Shown piece by piece: positions 46,815-55,588 of a DNA stretch of 64,000 nt. The notes under the pieces were generated by a model. The model worked only from the letters and a program-made list of their open reading frames with translations, searched no databases and was not told where the DNA came from. The position numbers and the translations under genes are program-made. Source of the stretch: Ruicaihuangia caeni (GTDB lineage Bacteria; Actinomycetota; Actinomycetes; Actinomycetales; Microbacteriaceae); contig NZ_JASATX010000001.1 of assembly GCF_029952955.1 (NCBI RefSeq), forward strand, positions 620,001-684,000. Direction: 5' to 3'. The stretch's first letter is position 1. Each line of letters opens with the position of its first letter.

Positions 46815-46890
46815 CACCTTCACGACCCACTGACGCCGAGTGGCGCCCGTCCAGCAGGAGCGCAACGCCGATCTGGAAGAATCAGAGACG

Positions 46891-48042
46891 ATGACAACGC
46901 TCACGGCTGCCCCGACACTTCGCATCGGCTCGATCGAGCTCGATGCGCCCGTCGTGCTCGCGCCCATGGCCGGCATCACGAATACGGCATTCCGTCGCCT
47001 GTGCCGAGAGTACGGTGCGGGGCTCTACGTCAGCGAGATGATCACGAGCCGTGCCCTCGTGGAGCGCACGCCGGAGACGATGCGGCTCATCACGCATCAC
47101 GAGTCGGAGACCCCGCGCAGCATCCAGCTCTACGGTGTGGACCCGAAGACGATCAGCGAGGCCATCACGATCCTCGTGGCCGAGGACCGGGCCGATCACA
47201 TCGACCTGAACTTCGGATGCCCCGTCCCGAAGGTGACGCGCAAGGGGGGCGGCGCGGCGCTTCCCTGGAAGGCCGACCTCTTCCGGTCGATCGTGCAGTC
47301 GGCCGTCAAGGCAGCGGGGCGCGTGCCCCTCACAGTGAAGATGCGCAAGGGCATCGACGACGATCACATCACGTTCCTCGACGCGGCGAAGTCGGCGGAA
47401 GACGCGGGAGTCGCCTCGATCGCGCTGCATGCGCGCACCGCCGCTCAGTTCTACTCGGGGAACGCCGACTGGTCCGCGATCGCCGAGCTGAAGAACGCGG
47501 TGTCGAGCGTTCCCGTGCTCGGCAATGGCGACATCTGGAGCGCGGACGATGCCATCCGGATGGTGGCCGAGACCGGCTGCGACGGCGTCGTGGTGGGTCG
47601 GGGTTGCCTTGGCCGCCCGTGGCTCTTCGGCGATCTCGCCGCGGCGTTCCGTGGAGAGCAGCGCAAGGCGCAGCCAACGCTCGGAGAAGTGGCGTCAGCC
47701 TTCAAACGGCACGCCGAGCTGCTCGTGGAGTTCTTCGATGACGAGGACCGCGCCTGCCGCGACATCCGAAAGCACGTCGCCTGGTACTTCAAGGGGTACC
47801 CAGTCGGTGGAGAGTTCCGCTCGAGCCTGGCGATGGTCGAGAGCTTGGAACGCATCGACGAACTCCTCGCGACGCTCGATTGGTCGATGCCCTACCCGGG
47901 CGAGGCGGTCGAAGGCCCCCGTGGTCGTGCAGGGTCACCCAAGCGTCCCGCGCTGCCCGAGGGATGGCTCGACGACCGTTCGCTGGGCGAGGCGCAGCGT
48001 GCGCACCTCACCGAGACCGAAGCGGACACGACGGGTGGTTGA
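46891..48042 (+). CDS. dusB: tRNA-dihydrouridine synthase
   Basis: Dus enzymes reduce uridine to dihydrouridine in the D-loop of tRNA with FMN and NADPH. The 383-residue protein is of the DusB/NifR3 type. The FMN-binding LAPMAGITNTAFRRLC starts near residue 21, the catalytic Cys is in LNFGCPVPKVTRKGGG near residue 110, and the phosphate-binding end is DGVVVGRGCLGRPWLF. The ATG at 46891 is preferred to an upstream in-frame start because it begins just before the family core. The stop overlaps the dGTPase start. Confidence 0.94.
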   Translation: MTTLTAAPTLRIGSIELDAPVVLAPMAGITNTAFRRLCREYGAGLYVSEMITSRALVERTPETMRLITHHESETPRSIQLYGVDPKTISEAITILVAEDRADHIDLNFGCPVPKVTRKGGGAALPWKADLFRSIVQSAVKAAGRVPLTVKMRKGIDDDHITFLDAAKSAEDAGVASIALHARTAAQFYSGNADWSAIAELKNAVSSVPVLGNGDIWSADDAIRMVAETGCDGVVVGRGCLGRPWLFGDLAAAFRGEQRKAQPTLGEVASAFKRHAELLVEFFDDEDRACRDIRKHVAWYFKGYPVGGEFRSSLAMVESLERIDELLATLDWSMPYPGEAVEGPRGRAGSPKRPALPEGWLDDRSLGEAQRAHLTETEADTTGG

Positions 48043-49282
48043 CAACCCCGGGTACGGTCCCGCAGATACCGAGCGCTGGTTCCCAGAGACGCACGAGCAT
48101 CGCCGCAGTGACTTCGCGCGCGATCGCGCCCGGCTTCTGCATTCGAGCGCGCTGCGCAGGCTCGCGGCGAAGACTCAGGTGCTGAGCCCGACGGCCGGCA
48201 CGGACTTCGCCAGGAACCGACTCACGCACTCCCTCGAGGTAGCGCAGGTGGGCCGTGAGCTCGCCGCTAGCCTCGGTCTCGACCCGGATGTGGTCGATAC
48301 CGCTTGCCTCGCACATGACCTCGGCCACCCGCCGTTCGGTCACAACGGCGAGCGCGCGCTGAATGACTGGGCGGCCGACATCGGCGGCTTCGAGGGGAAC
48401 GCGCAGACGCTGCGACTGCTGACCCGGCTCGAGCCGAAGGTCATCGGACCCGACGGCGCGAGCTACGGGCTGAACCTCACCCGGGCGAGCCTCGACGCGA
48501 GCTGCAAGTATCCGTGGCCCGAGCAGTACGGCGTGCCCGACCCGAGCGGCCGCAGCAAGTTCGGGTTCTACCTCGACGACACGCCCGCATTCGAGTGGCT
48601 GCGACAGGGTGCCCCAGAGAGGCAGCGGTGCATCGAGGCGCAGGTCATGGACCTGAGCGACGACATCGCATACTCGGTGCACGACTTCGAAGACGCGATC
48701 GTGTCGGGCTACGTCGACGTGTACGCACTCGGAGCGCGGGTCGACCACGACGCGCTTGTCGACCAGATGTCGGCTTGGGTGGGAGGCGCGTTCAGCCATG
48801 ACGAGCTGATCGCGGCGTTCGACCGGCTCGACTCGCTCGACGAATGGCTCGACGAGTGGGACGGCAGCCGGAAGTCGCTCGCGAAGCTCAAAGACCTGAC
48901 GAGCCAGCTCATCGGTCGTTTCGCGCAGGCCGCAACACGCGCGACCCGTGAGCACTACCCCTCGGGCAGCCTGGTGCGGTTCGCCGCGAGCGTGGTGGTG
49001 CCGCGCGAGATCGAGGCCGAGATCGCCGTGCTGAAGGGCATCGTCGCGGCCTTCGTGATGGCCAACGATCAGCGTCAGCCGATCTACGTGCAACAGCGCG
49101 AAGTGCTCACCGAGCTCGCTGACGGTCTCTGGCGTGCCGGCCCGGGCTCGCTCGACACGGGCTTCGCCGCAGACTTCGCGCGCGCCCAGACGGATGCCGA
49201 GCGCCGGCGAGTCATCGTCGATCAGGTCGCGAGCCTCACCGATCAGTCGGCGTTGGTGCTCCACGGCGGGATCACGGGCTGA
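48035..49282 (+). CDS. dgt: Deoxyguanosinetriphosphate triphosphohydrolase-like protein
   Basis: This 415-residue HD-domain enzyme hydrolyses dNTPs to deoxynucleosides and triphosphate. Metal ligands are seen in RNRLTHSLEVAQ (His) and CLAHDLGHPPFGHNGE (His-Asp). Later conserved regions are ASLDASCKYPWP and MDLSDDIAYSVHD. The GTG at 48035 overlaps the dusB stop by 8 bases. Position just before dnaG is conserved in actinobacteria and suggests a link to nucleotide pools during replication. Confidence 0.93.
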   Translation: MVDNPGYGPADTERWFPETHEHRRSDFARDRARLLHSSALRRLAAKTQVLSPTAGTDFARNRLTHSLEVAQVGRELAASLGLDPDVVDTACLAHDLGHPPFGHNGERALNDWAADIGGFEGNAQTLRLLTRLEPKVIGPDGASYGLNLTRASLDASCKYPWPEQYGVPDPSGRSKFGFYLDDTPAFEWLRQGAPERQRCIEAQVMDLSDDIAYSVHDFEDAIVSGYVDVYALGARVDHDALVDQMSAWVGGAFSHDELIAAFDRLDSLDEWLDEWDGSRKSLAKLKDLTSQLIGRFAQAATRATREHYPSGSLVRFAASVVVPREIEAEIAVLKGIVAAFVMANDQRQPIYVQQREVLTELADGLWRAGPGSLDTGFAADFARAQTDAERRRVIVDQVASLTDQSALVLHGGITG

Positions 49283-49323
49283 CAGCCATCACCGCTCGCG
49301 GGCTGCGGCACGGCGGGTGCTCC

Positions 49324-49329
49324 TAGGAT
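49324..49329 (+). promoter_or_regulatory. Predicted -10 element, leaderless dnaG
   Basis: TAGGAT is followed by exactly six bases (GCTGTC) and the dnaG ATG at 49336. There is no purine-rich ribosome binding site in between. Confidence 0.65.
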
Positions 49330-49335
49330 GCTGTC

Positions 49336-51333
49336 ATGGCAGGCCTCATCCGACGATCAGACATCGATGAGGTGAGGTCTCGTACGAACATCGCCGACAT
49401 CGTCGGCGATTACGTCACGCTGAAGTCTGCCGGCGTCGGATCGATGAAGGGTCTCTGCCCGTTCCACGACGAGCGCACCCCGAGCTTCCACGTCCGGCCG
49501 CAGGTGGGCTTCTACCACTGCTTCGGCTGCGGCGAAGGCGGCGATGTCTTCACCTTCCTGCAGCGCATGGACCACACGACCTTCAGCGAGGCGGTCGAGC
49601 GACTGGCGGCCAGGATCGGCTATGAGCTGCACTACGAAGACGGCGGCGGTCCGGCTCGCGACCACGGGAACCGGGCGCGCCTGCTGGCCGCCAACCGTGC
49701 GGCTGAGCAGTTCTTCATCGAGCAATTGCTCACAGCAGACGCCGCGCCCGCCAGGCAGTTCCTCGGCCAGCGCGGGTTCGATCCGGCAGCGGCCGAGCGC
49801 TTCGGCGTCGGCTACGCGCCGAAGTCGTTCTCGGCGCTCAGCAAGGCGCTCATGGCCCAGGGGTTCACCGAGAACGAGCTCGTCGCAGCGGGGCTGCTCA
49901 GCTCGGGGGAGCGGGGCAGCTACGACCGGTTCCGAGGGCGTGTGGTCTGGCCGATCAGAGACGTCACCGGGCAGACACTCGGCTTCGGCGCGAGGCGTCT
50001 CTTCGATGACGACCAAGGTCCGAAGTACCTCAACACCCCCGATACTGCCGTCTACCACAAGAGCCAGGTGCTGTACGGCCTCGATCTGGCCAAGCGCGAC
50101 ATCGCGCGCGGCAAGCAGGTGGTCATCGTCGAGGGCTACACGGATGTGATGGCCTGTCACCTCGCGGGCGTGACCACTGCCGTCGCGACCTGCGGTACCG
50201 CGTTCGGCGTCGACCACATCAAGATCATCCGCCGCGTCCTCGGTGACTACGACACCGCCGACACGGGCAGCACCGGAGAGGTCGTCTTCACCTTCGATCC
50301 CGACGAAGCGGGGCAGAAGGCGGCGAGCCGCGCGTTCGCCGAAGAGCAGCGGTTCGCTGCTCGCACCTACGTGGCCACGCCCCCTGAAGGTCTCGACCCG
50401 TGCGACCTCCGCCTCGAGCGCGGCGATGATGCCGTGCGTCAGCTCATCGCTGGCCGGCGGCCGATGTTCGAGTTCATGCTCCGTCGCGCGCTCGGCGAAC
50501 ACGACCTCGACACCGTCGAGGGGCGCGTCGCGGCGCTGCGCCAGTCGGCACCGATCGTCGCCGGCATCCGCGACCGGGCGCTTGCCGTCGGGTATGCCCG
50601 AACGCTTGCCAAGTGGCTGGGCATGGACCCCGGTGAGATCAACCGAGCCGTGAGCGCCGCCGGGCGAGCCAGCGAGGCACGGGCCGCAGCAGGCGATCAG
50701 CGAAGCGTAAGCGCCGGCCCGCGCCGCGATCCGAGCCAGTCTCGGCAAGGGCCCGACCAGGCCGCGCGAGGCGTGCACGGGCGAAGGGAGCTCGGGTCGC
50801 GCGATGTGCCGAGCGCACCAGCCGCGGGCGGTGCTCAGGCCATGCCGCAGGCGGCACCCGTGCCCACCCTCGTGCAACTGCCCGCCGACCCCGTCACGCG
50901 CGTTGAGCGGGATGCGCTCATGGCGGTGCTGCAGCATCCTGGTGAGCTGGGTCTCGAGCGCGTGAGCAGAACCGTTGCGAGCGTCTTCCACAACCCGGTA
51001 CTGGCCGTGGTGCGCGACGCCATCGCGGCGTCGCTCGACCGGTTCGGAGAACCGGACTGGGTCGGCGCGGTGGGCGAGGAGGCGCCGCGAGCGTTCTCCG
51101 CGCTGGTGCAGCAGTTGAGCGTGGCACCGCTGCCCGGTCACGCGGAGCAACTCGTCGCATACTGCAATGGGGTCACCGCGGGGTTGATCGAGCGCGACCT
51201 GCTGCGCCGCAAGACGGAATTGCTCGGGGCACTGCAGCGCACCGACGCTGCCGCGGAGCCGGAACGGTTCTCGCAGTTGAACCGCGACCTCGTGCAGCTC
51301 GAACAGGAACGCCGTCGATTGAGGGAGGATTGA
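49336..51333 (+). CDS. dnaG: DNA primase
   Basis: DnaG makes RNA primers at the replication fork. The 665-residue protein has the N-terminal zinc finger C41-x2-H44 with C62-x2-C65, and the RNA polymerase domain. The TOPRIM motif VIVEGYTDVMACH lies near residue 262 and is followed by FTFDPDEAGQKAA. A Pro/Arg/Gly-rich linker of ~90 residues (about 450-520) leads to the C-terminal DnaB-interaction helices. Length is normal for actinobacteria. A leaderless mRNA is predicted. Confidence 0.97.
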   Translation: MAGLIRRSDIDEVRSRTNIADIVGDYVTLKSAGVGSMKGLCPFHDERTPSFHVRPQVGFYHCFGCGEGGDVFTFLQRMDHTTFSEAVERLAARIGYELHYEDGGGPARDHGNRARLLAANRAAEQFFIEQLLTADAAPARQFLGQRGFDPAAAERFGVGYAPKSFSALSKALMAQGFTENELVAAGLLSSGERGSYDRFRGRVVWPIRDVTGQTLGFGARRLFDDDQGPKYLNTPDTAVYHKSQVLYGLDLAKRDIARGKQVVIVEGYTDVMACHLAGVTTAVATCGTAFGVDHIKIIRRVLGDYDTADTGSTGEVVFTFDPDEAGQKAASRAFAEEQRFAARTYVATPPEGLDPCDLRLERGDDAVRQLIAGRRPMFEFMLRRALGEHDLDTVEGRVAALRQSAPIVAGIRDRALAVGYARTLAKWLGMDPGEINRAVSAAGRASEARAAAGDQRSVSAGPRRDPSQSRQGPDQAARGVHGRRELGSRDVPSAPAAGGAQAMPQAAPVPTLVQLPADPVTRVERDALMAVLQHPGELGLERVSRTVASVFHNPVLAVVRDAIAASLDRFGEPDWVGAVGEEAPRAFSALVQQLSVAPLPGHAEQLVAYCNGVTAGLIERDLLRRKTELLGALQRTDAAAEPERFSQLNRDLVQLEQERRRLRED

Positions 51334-51337
51334 GCGG

Positions 51338-52159
51338 ATGCCGCAGCCGTCAGCACTCCCCGCCCCCGCCCCCGCCCCTGCCCCGCCAGTGATCGAGGTC
51401 ACCGATCTCGCATTGCGCTATCCGGGCCAGTCGACCCTCGCGGTGACCGGCGTCACCTTCTCGGTGCCGCGCGGACAGACCCTCGCCATCGTCGGAGAAG
51501 CCGGGTGCGGCAAGACGACGCTCGCCCGCGCCCTCGCCGGCCGCGCGGGGCTCCGCAAGAGCAGCAGCCCGCTGGTCGACGGCGGCTCGCTTCGGGTGGC
51601 CGGCCACAGCCGCCCGAAGCCCGGCCGGCGCGAACGCGCACGCTGGCAGTTCGATGTCGGATACCTCGCGCAAGACGCCGGCGAACGACTTCACCCACGA
51701 CTCACCATCGCCGAGAACGTCGCCGAGCCGATCTACTTGCGCGACCAGAAGTTCGACCGACGCGAGGCGGGCGCCGCAGTCGCAGGGCTGCTCGATCGGT
51801 TGCACCTGCCGCTGGGGTTCATGGACCGGTTCCCGCATGAGCTCAGCCGCGGACAGCGGCAACGGGTGGCGCTTGCTCGCGCACTGGTGCTCGAGCCCAA
51901 GGTGCTTGTCGCCGACGACCCGACGATGGGCGTCGACGCGATCGTGCGCGGCCCGCTGCTCGACTCCATTCGCGAGCTTCGGCTCGACCGCGAGTTCACT
52001 GCGGTGGTCATCGCCCATGATCTGCCGGAGGTTCGCCGGTTCACCAGCCGCGTCGCCATCATGCAGGGCGGCGCGATCGTGGGTCTCGGCAATATCGATG
52101 AGGTGCTCGACCAGCCTCTGCACCCCTACGTGCGCAAGCTAGGAGAGGTCGCTCGTTGA
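51338..52159 (+). CDS. Orphan ABC transporter ATP-binding protein with altered Walker B
   Basis: This 273-residue ABC ATPase resembles the peptide/nickel (Dpp/Opp) group. Walker A is GEAGCGKTT at 53-61 and the signature is LSRGQRQRV from 169. Walker B reads VLVADDPTMGVD (189-200): Asp194 stands where the catalytic Glu is normally found, so ATP hydrolysis may be slow or regulated. The first ~17 residues are a Pro/Ala repeat. No permease or binding protein is adjacent. It sits between dnaG and a dehydrogenase and overlaps the latter by 4 bases. Substrate unknown; it may pair with membrane partners elsewhere. Confidence 0.85.
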   Translation: MPQPSALPAPAPAPAPPVIEVTDLALRYPGQSTLAVTGVTFSVPRGQTLAIVGEAGCGKTTLARALAGRAGLRKSSSPLVDGGSLRVAGHSRPKPGRRERARWQFDVGYLAQDAGERLHPRLTIAENVAEPIYLRDQKFDRREAGAAVAGLLDRLHLPLGFMDRFPHELSRGQRQRVALARALVLEPKVLVADDPTMGVDAIVRGPLLDSIRELRLDREFTAVVIAHDLPEVRRFTSRVAIMQGGAIVGLGNIDEVLDQPLHPYVRKLGEVAR

Positions 52160-53151
52160 ACGCCAGGGGTCACATCGACCGCACCGTGCCCGTTGAAGGC
52201 GACCACACGCGACGTCGCCCCGAACCCGGACCGATCGCTGTCCTGCCCCACGCCGATCCGGTCTTCGTCGAGGCGATCGAGGCGGCAGGCGGCACCGTGG
52301 AACCGCTGAGCGAGCGCACGCGGGGTGTCGTGTGGCTCTCAGCGCGCGAGAGCAGTGGCCTGGCCGCGGCGCTCGATGAGCATCCCGACATCCATTGGGT
52401 GCAGTTGCCCTGGGCCGGCGTCGATGCGTTCCTTGAACTCTTCAAGGCGCGCGCGGGGGAGGAGTGGCCGCTCTGGACGAGCGCGAAGGGTGCCTACTCA
52501 GAACCGGTCGCTGAGCACGCCCTCGCGCTGACGCTGGCCACGCTGCGCTTCATACCGCAGAAGAGCCGCGCGAGCGAGTGGGATCCGGTTCGCCGGGGCA
52601 CCTCGCTGTACGGCCGCAATGTGGTCATCGTCGGCGCCGGCGGCATCGCTCAAGAGCTGCTCCGGCTGCTCGCGCCGTTCGATACCCGGGTGACGGTGGT
52701 GCGCCGGCGTGATGCACCTGTCGAGGGCGCCGAGCGCACCGTGACGGGGGAGCACCTCGCTGATGTCTTGCCCGATGCCGACGTGGTGGTTCTCGCCGCA
52801 GCGCAATCGGAGCGCACGAGCGGGATGCTGGGCGAGCACGAGCTGGGCCTCCTCAAGCCCAGCGCTGTCGTCGTGAACATCGCGCGGGGCCCGCTCATCG
52901 ACACTGACGCACTTGTCGCTGCGCTCGAGCGCGGCGCTATCGCGGGCGCCGGCATCGACGTCACCGACCCCGAACCGCTGCCCCACGGGCATCCGTTGTT
53001 CAGTGCCCCGAACACCGTTGTCACCATGCACTCGGCTGACACGCCTGAGATGACCAGGCCGTTGCTCGCAGCACGGATCGAGCACAACGTACGCGCGTTC
53101 CTCGGCGACGGCGACTTCATCGGCGTGGTTGATCCCGAGCACGGCTACTGA
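52156..53151 (+). CDS. D-isomer-specific 2-hydroxyacid dehydrogenase family protein
   Basis: This 331-residue NAD(P)-dependent dehydrogenase has the Rossmann motif VVIVGAGGIAQELLRLL near residue 155. The catalytic Arg is in NIARGPLID and the acid in GIDVTDPEPLP. The catalytic His is in TMHSADT, where many relatives read P-H. The TTG start at 52156 overlaps the ABC ATPase stop and has AGGAGAGG 7 bases upstream. The family includes glyoxylate/hydroxypyruvate and phosphoglycerate dehydrogenases. The first ~30 residues are variable and the real substrate cannot be told. Confidence 0.88.
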   Translation: MNARGHIDRTVPVEGDHTRRRPEPGPIAVLPHADPVFVEAIEAAGGTVEPLSERTRGVVWLSARESSGLAAALDEHPDIHWVQLPWAGVDAFLELFKARAGEEWPLWTSAKGAYSEPVAEHALALTLATLRFIPQKSRASEWDPVRRGTSLYGRNVVIVGAGGIAQELLRLLAPFDTRVTVVRRRDAPVEGAERTVTGEHLADVLPDADVVVLAAAQSERTSGMLGEHELGLLKPSAVVVNIARGPLIDTDALVAALERGAIAGAGIDVTDPEPLPHGHPLFSAPNTVVTMHSADTPEMTRPLLAARIEHNVRAFLGDGDFIGVVDPEHGY

Positions 53152-53207
53152 GTCGGCACGCGACGGGGTACTGACGTCGCGAGCATCCGAGCCTGCGAAA
53201 CGGAAAC

Positions 53208-53233
53208 GGCCCGGTCTCCGAAGAGACCGGGCC
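53208..53233 (-). terminator. Terminator after tRNA-Asn
   Basis: A perfect 11-bp stem (GGCCCGGTCTC and its complement) with a CGAA/TTCG tetraloop lies just past the tRNA 3' end. On the minus strand it is followed by a U-rich stretch (GTTTCCGTTTCG), giving a convincing intrinsic terminator; it may also stop plus-strand read-through from the dehydrogenase. Confidence 0.85.
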
Positions 53234-53240
53234 GGTGCTG

Positions 53241-53313
53241 CTCCCCGAGTTGGACTCGAACCAACAACCTGCCGGTTAACAGCCGGCTGCTCTGCCAATT
53301 GAGCTATCGAGGA
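53241..53313 (-). tRNA. tRNA-Asn (anticodon GUU)
   Basis: A 73-base cloverleaf can be drawn. The acceptor stem is TCCTCGA/TCGGGGA with one G-U pair, and the discriminator is G. The D arm is GCTCAATTGGCAGAGC, the anticodon loop is CTGTTAA with GTT, and the T arm carries GGTTCGAGTCC. The 3' CCA is not encoded. It is antisense to the surrounding protein genes and has its own terminator. Confidence 0.97.
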
Positions 53314-53333
53314 TCGCTGGAACAGCGGAGTCA

Positions 53334-53339
53334 ACTCTA
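53334..53339 (-). promoter_or_regulatory. Predicted -10 element of tRNA-Asn
   Basis: TAGAGT on the minus strand lies about 20 bases before the mature tRNA 5' end, leaving a short precursor leader. No good -35 is seen. Confidence 0.45.
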
Positions 53340-53429
53340 CCAAAGTTTTTGCGGTCGGCCTGTCACTGGTGCTCGCTACGCTGGTCACACCGGCCGGGGC
53401 ATCCTGTGTCGGGCACGATCGGAGGAGCC

Positions 53430-53957
53430 ATGACCAGCACGTTCGACACCCTTCTCGCTGAGCAGATCGGGCACGAGTTCGCGGCATCCCAGCAGTACAT
53501 CGCGATCGCCGTCTGGTTCGACGACCATGATCTGCCGCAGTTGGCCAAGCACTTCTATCGGCAATCGCTCGAAGAGCGCAACCACGCGATGATGCTGGTG
53601 CAATACCGGCTCGACCGCGACGTCCGTGTCGAGATCCCGGGCATTCCGGCAGTGCGGAACGACTTTGTAGATGTGCGCGAGCCGATCGCGCTGGCTCTGG
53701 AGCAGGAACGAGCGGTCACGCGTCAGATCGAGGCGCTGTTCGCGGCGGCACGCGCAGAGACCGACGCGCTGGGTGAGCAGTTCATGCTCTGGTTCCTGAA
53801 GGAGCAGGTCGAAGAGGTCGCCGCCATGACGACGCTGCTGAATGTCGCGGAACGGGCCGACAACCTCTTCGACCTCGAGAACTTCATGGCGCGAGAGGCG
53901 GTCGGAGACGACGGCGAGGATGCGAGTGCTCCGCCTGCGGCCGGTGGCGCCGTCTGA
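53430..53957 (+). CDS. Bacterial ferritin
   Basis: Ferritins oxidise Fe2+ and store it in a 24-subunit shell. The 175-residue protein is a four-helix bundle with ferroxidase-type residues: Glu16 in GHEFAASQQY, and Glu49 and His52 in EERNHAMML. The third helix carries EQVEEVAAM with further acidic ligands. The ATG at 53430 has GGAGGAG immediately upstream. The C-terminal ~20 residues are disordered and acidic. TACGCT at 53377-53382 is a possible -10. No iron regulator site was recognised. Confidence 0.92.
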   Translation: MTSTFDTLLAEQIGHEFAASQQYIAIAVWFDDHDLPQLAKHFYRQSLEERNHAMMLVQYRLDRDVRVEIPGIPAVRNDFVDVREPIALALEQERAVTRQIEALFAAARAETDALGEQFMLWFLKEQVEEVAAMTTLLNVAERADNLFDLENFMAREAVGDDGEDASAPPAAGGAV

Positions 53958-53990
53958 GGGGCGAGCTGCCGCTGGCCGACTTTCTAGGGC

Positions 53991-54575
53991 TCAGCCCCGC
54001 GCGGGGTGCTCGCCCTCCAGGTGATCGATGCCAGGCATCCATGAGTCGTCCGGCTTCCCCCATCCGCTCTTCTTGATGGCCTTCTGGATCGCCTTGGCGT
54101 GCACGTGCTCGAGCCGGTCGGCGTAGAGCACTCCGTCGAGGTGGTCGTATTCGTGCTGGAAGATGCGCGCCAGCCATCCCTCGGCGACGATCTCGAACGG
54201 TTCCTGATCAAGATCCACCGCTCGCAGAATCACCCGTTCCGCGCGACGAAGCGGAAAGCGCTCGCCTGGGATCGACAGGCATCCTTCGCTCTCCTCGTCA
54301 TCATCGGCGGGCCCTAGGTCGAGCGGACTCTGCCAGAGCTCGGGGTTGATCGCAACGCCGCGGCGCAGGTAGCCGTCTTCGTCTTCCCAGCCGTAGACGA
54401 ACAGGCGAAGACCGACGCCGACCTGCGGCGCGGCCAGCCCGACACCCGGCGCCTCATCCATCGTCTCGAACATGTCGTCGACCAGCCGGCGGAGCTCGTC
54501 ATCGAACCGTTCGACGGGCTTTGCGGGCGTGTGCAGGACTGGATTTCCGGTGATCACGATCGGGAGAACGGCCAT
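53991..54575 (-). CDS. def: Peptide deformylase
   Basis: Peptide deformylase removes the formyl group from nascent proteins, using an Fe2+ or Zn2+ centre. The 194-residue protein has all three motifs: GVGLAAPQ (44-51), EGCLS with the metal Cys, and QHEYDHLDG with the HExxH histidines. The ATG at 54575 is exactly six bases from TATCCT, so a leaderless start is likely. It is divergent from a membrane transporter gene, with 40 bases between the start codons. Confidence 0.96.
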   Translation of the reverse strand: MAVLPIVITGNPVLHTPAKPVERFDDELRRLVDDMFETMDEAPGVGLAAPQVGVGLRLFVYGWEDEDGYLRRGVAINPELWQSPLDLGPADDDEESEGCLSIPGERFPLRRAERVILRAVDLDQEPFEIVAEGWLARIFQHEYDHLDGVLYADRLEHVHAKAIQKAIKKSGWGKPDDSWMPGIDHLEGEHPARG

Positions 54576-54581
54576 CCGTCA

Positions 54582-54587
54582 AGGATA
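54582..54587 (-). promoter_or_regulatory. Predicted -10 element, leaderless def
   Basis: On the minus strand TATCCT is followed by TGACGG and the def ATG at 54575. Confidence 0.6.
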
Positions 54588-54603
54588 TCGGCGGCGCAGC
54601 GGG

Positions 54604-54609
54604 TAGATT
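54604..54609 (+). promoter_or_regulatory. Predicted -10 element, leaderless DMT gene
   Basis: TAGATT is followed by six bases (TCTAGG) and the GTG at 54616. Confidence 0.6.
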
Positions 54610-54615
54610 TCTAGG

Positions 54616-55521
54616 GTGATCGGGCAGCTCGAGGTGGTGACGCTCACGCCGTATCAAGCGCTCGGAATCCCAATCGCGCTGCTCGGCGGCGTGTTCTTGG
54701 CACTCGGGGCCCAGTTCCAGCATCGCGGCGTGCACAAGGTCGAGGACCGCCTCGGCTCGGGGCAGAAGGCGGGACTGTCGATCGCCCAGGTGCGGGCGCT
54801 GCTCATGCGTCCTTCGTGGGTGGTGGGCACCGTCATGCTCGGGCTCGCAATCGTGCTGCAGTTGGTGAGCCTCGTATTCGCGCCCCTGATCGTCGTGCAG
54901 CCCCTCGGCGTCATCGCGCTCGTCATCACTGCGGTGGTGAACGCACGCATCAGTCGCCTCAAACTCGATCACAAGTCGATCGTCGCGATCGCACTGTGCG
55001 TCGGCGGGATCGGTCTGTTCGTGACCGTGGCCGCGCTCACTGCCACTGAGCGCCCCATCACGGCTGGTCAGCTCACGACGATCCTCGCGATCCTCGCGGG
55101 AGTGATCGTTGTGTACTCGATTGTGTTCGTCGTCTTGCGCCGGCGGATGCGGGCGGTCTCGTACATCATCGCCGCCGGCGTGATCTATGGCTTCGTCGCT
55201 ACCTTGGCGAAGGTCGTGCTCAACCGGCTGGTCAACGGAAACTTCGAAGGACTCACGCTGTTCGCCGTCGCGATCCTGATCGGCGGCACGGCCCTCGGGG
55301 CATATTTCGTGCAGAACGCGTATGCCGTCGGATCGCCCGACCTCGTGATCGCCGGGCTCACCGTGATCGACCCCATGGTCGCCGTGGCGATCGGTGTGAT
55401 CGTGCTCGGCGAGGCCGCAACCGCGCCACTGTGGGCCTCCGCACTATTCGTGAGTGCGGCGGTGACCGCCATCATCGGAGTATTCAGGCTCGCGAAACAC
55501 CATCCTCAAACGCACCGTTGA
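54616..55521 (+). CDS. DMT-superfamily membrane transporter
   Basis: This 301-residue protein has about nine or ten hydrophobic segments in the EamA/NIPA-like arrangement. It has a first half (GIPIALLGGVFLALGAQFQHRGV) and a related second half (YIIAAGVIYGFVATLAKVVLNR). Conserved-looking ends of helices read APLIVVQPLGVIALVITAVVNA and TVIDPMVAVAIGVIVLGEA, as in DMT proteins annotated as drug/metabolite or Mg2+ transporters. The GTG start at 54616 is chosen from the six-base spacing to TAGATT. The substrate is unknown. Confidence 0.87.
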   Translation: MIGQLEVVTLTPYQALGIPIALLGGVFLALGAQFQHRGVHKVEDRLGSGQKAGLSIAQVRALLMRPSWVVGTVMLGLAIVLQLVSLVFAPLIVVQPLGVIALVITAVVNARISRLKLDHKSIVAIALCVGGIGLFVTVAALTATERPITAGQLTTILAILAGVIVVYSIVFVVLRRRMRAVSYIIAAGVIYGFVATLAKVVLNRLVNGNFEGLTLFAVAILIGGTALGAYFVQNAYAVGSPDLVIAGLTVIDPMVAVAIGVIVLGEAATAPLWASALFVSAAVTAIIGVFRLAKHHPQTHR

Positions 55522-55588
55522 CGCGGCCTGCGGTAGCCTTGCGGAGGGTTGTTCACCACCACGCCCAGACGAACAGGAATTGCCTGAG

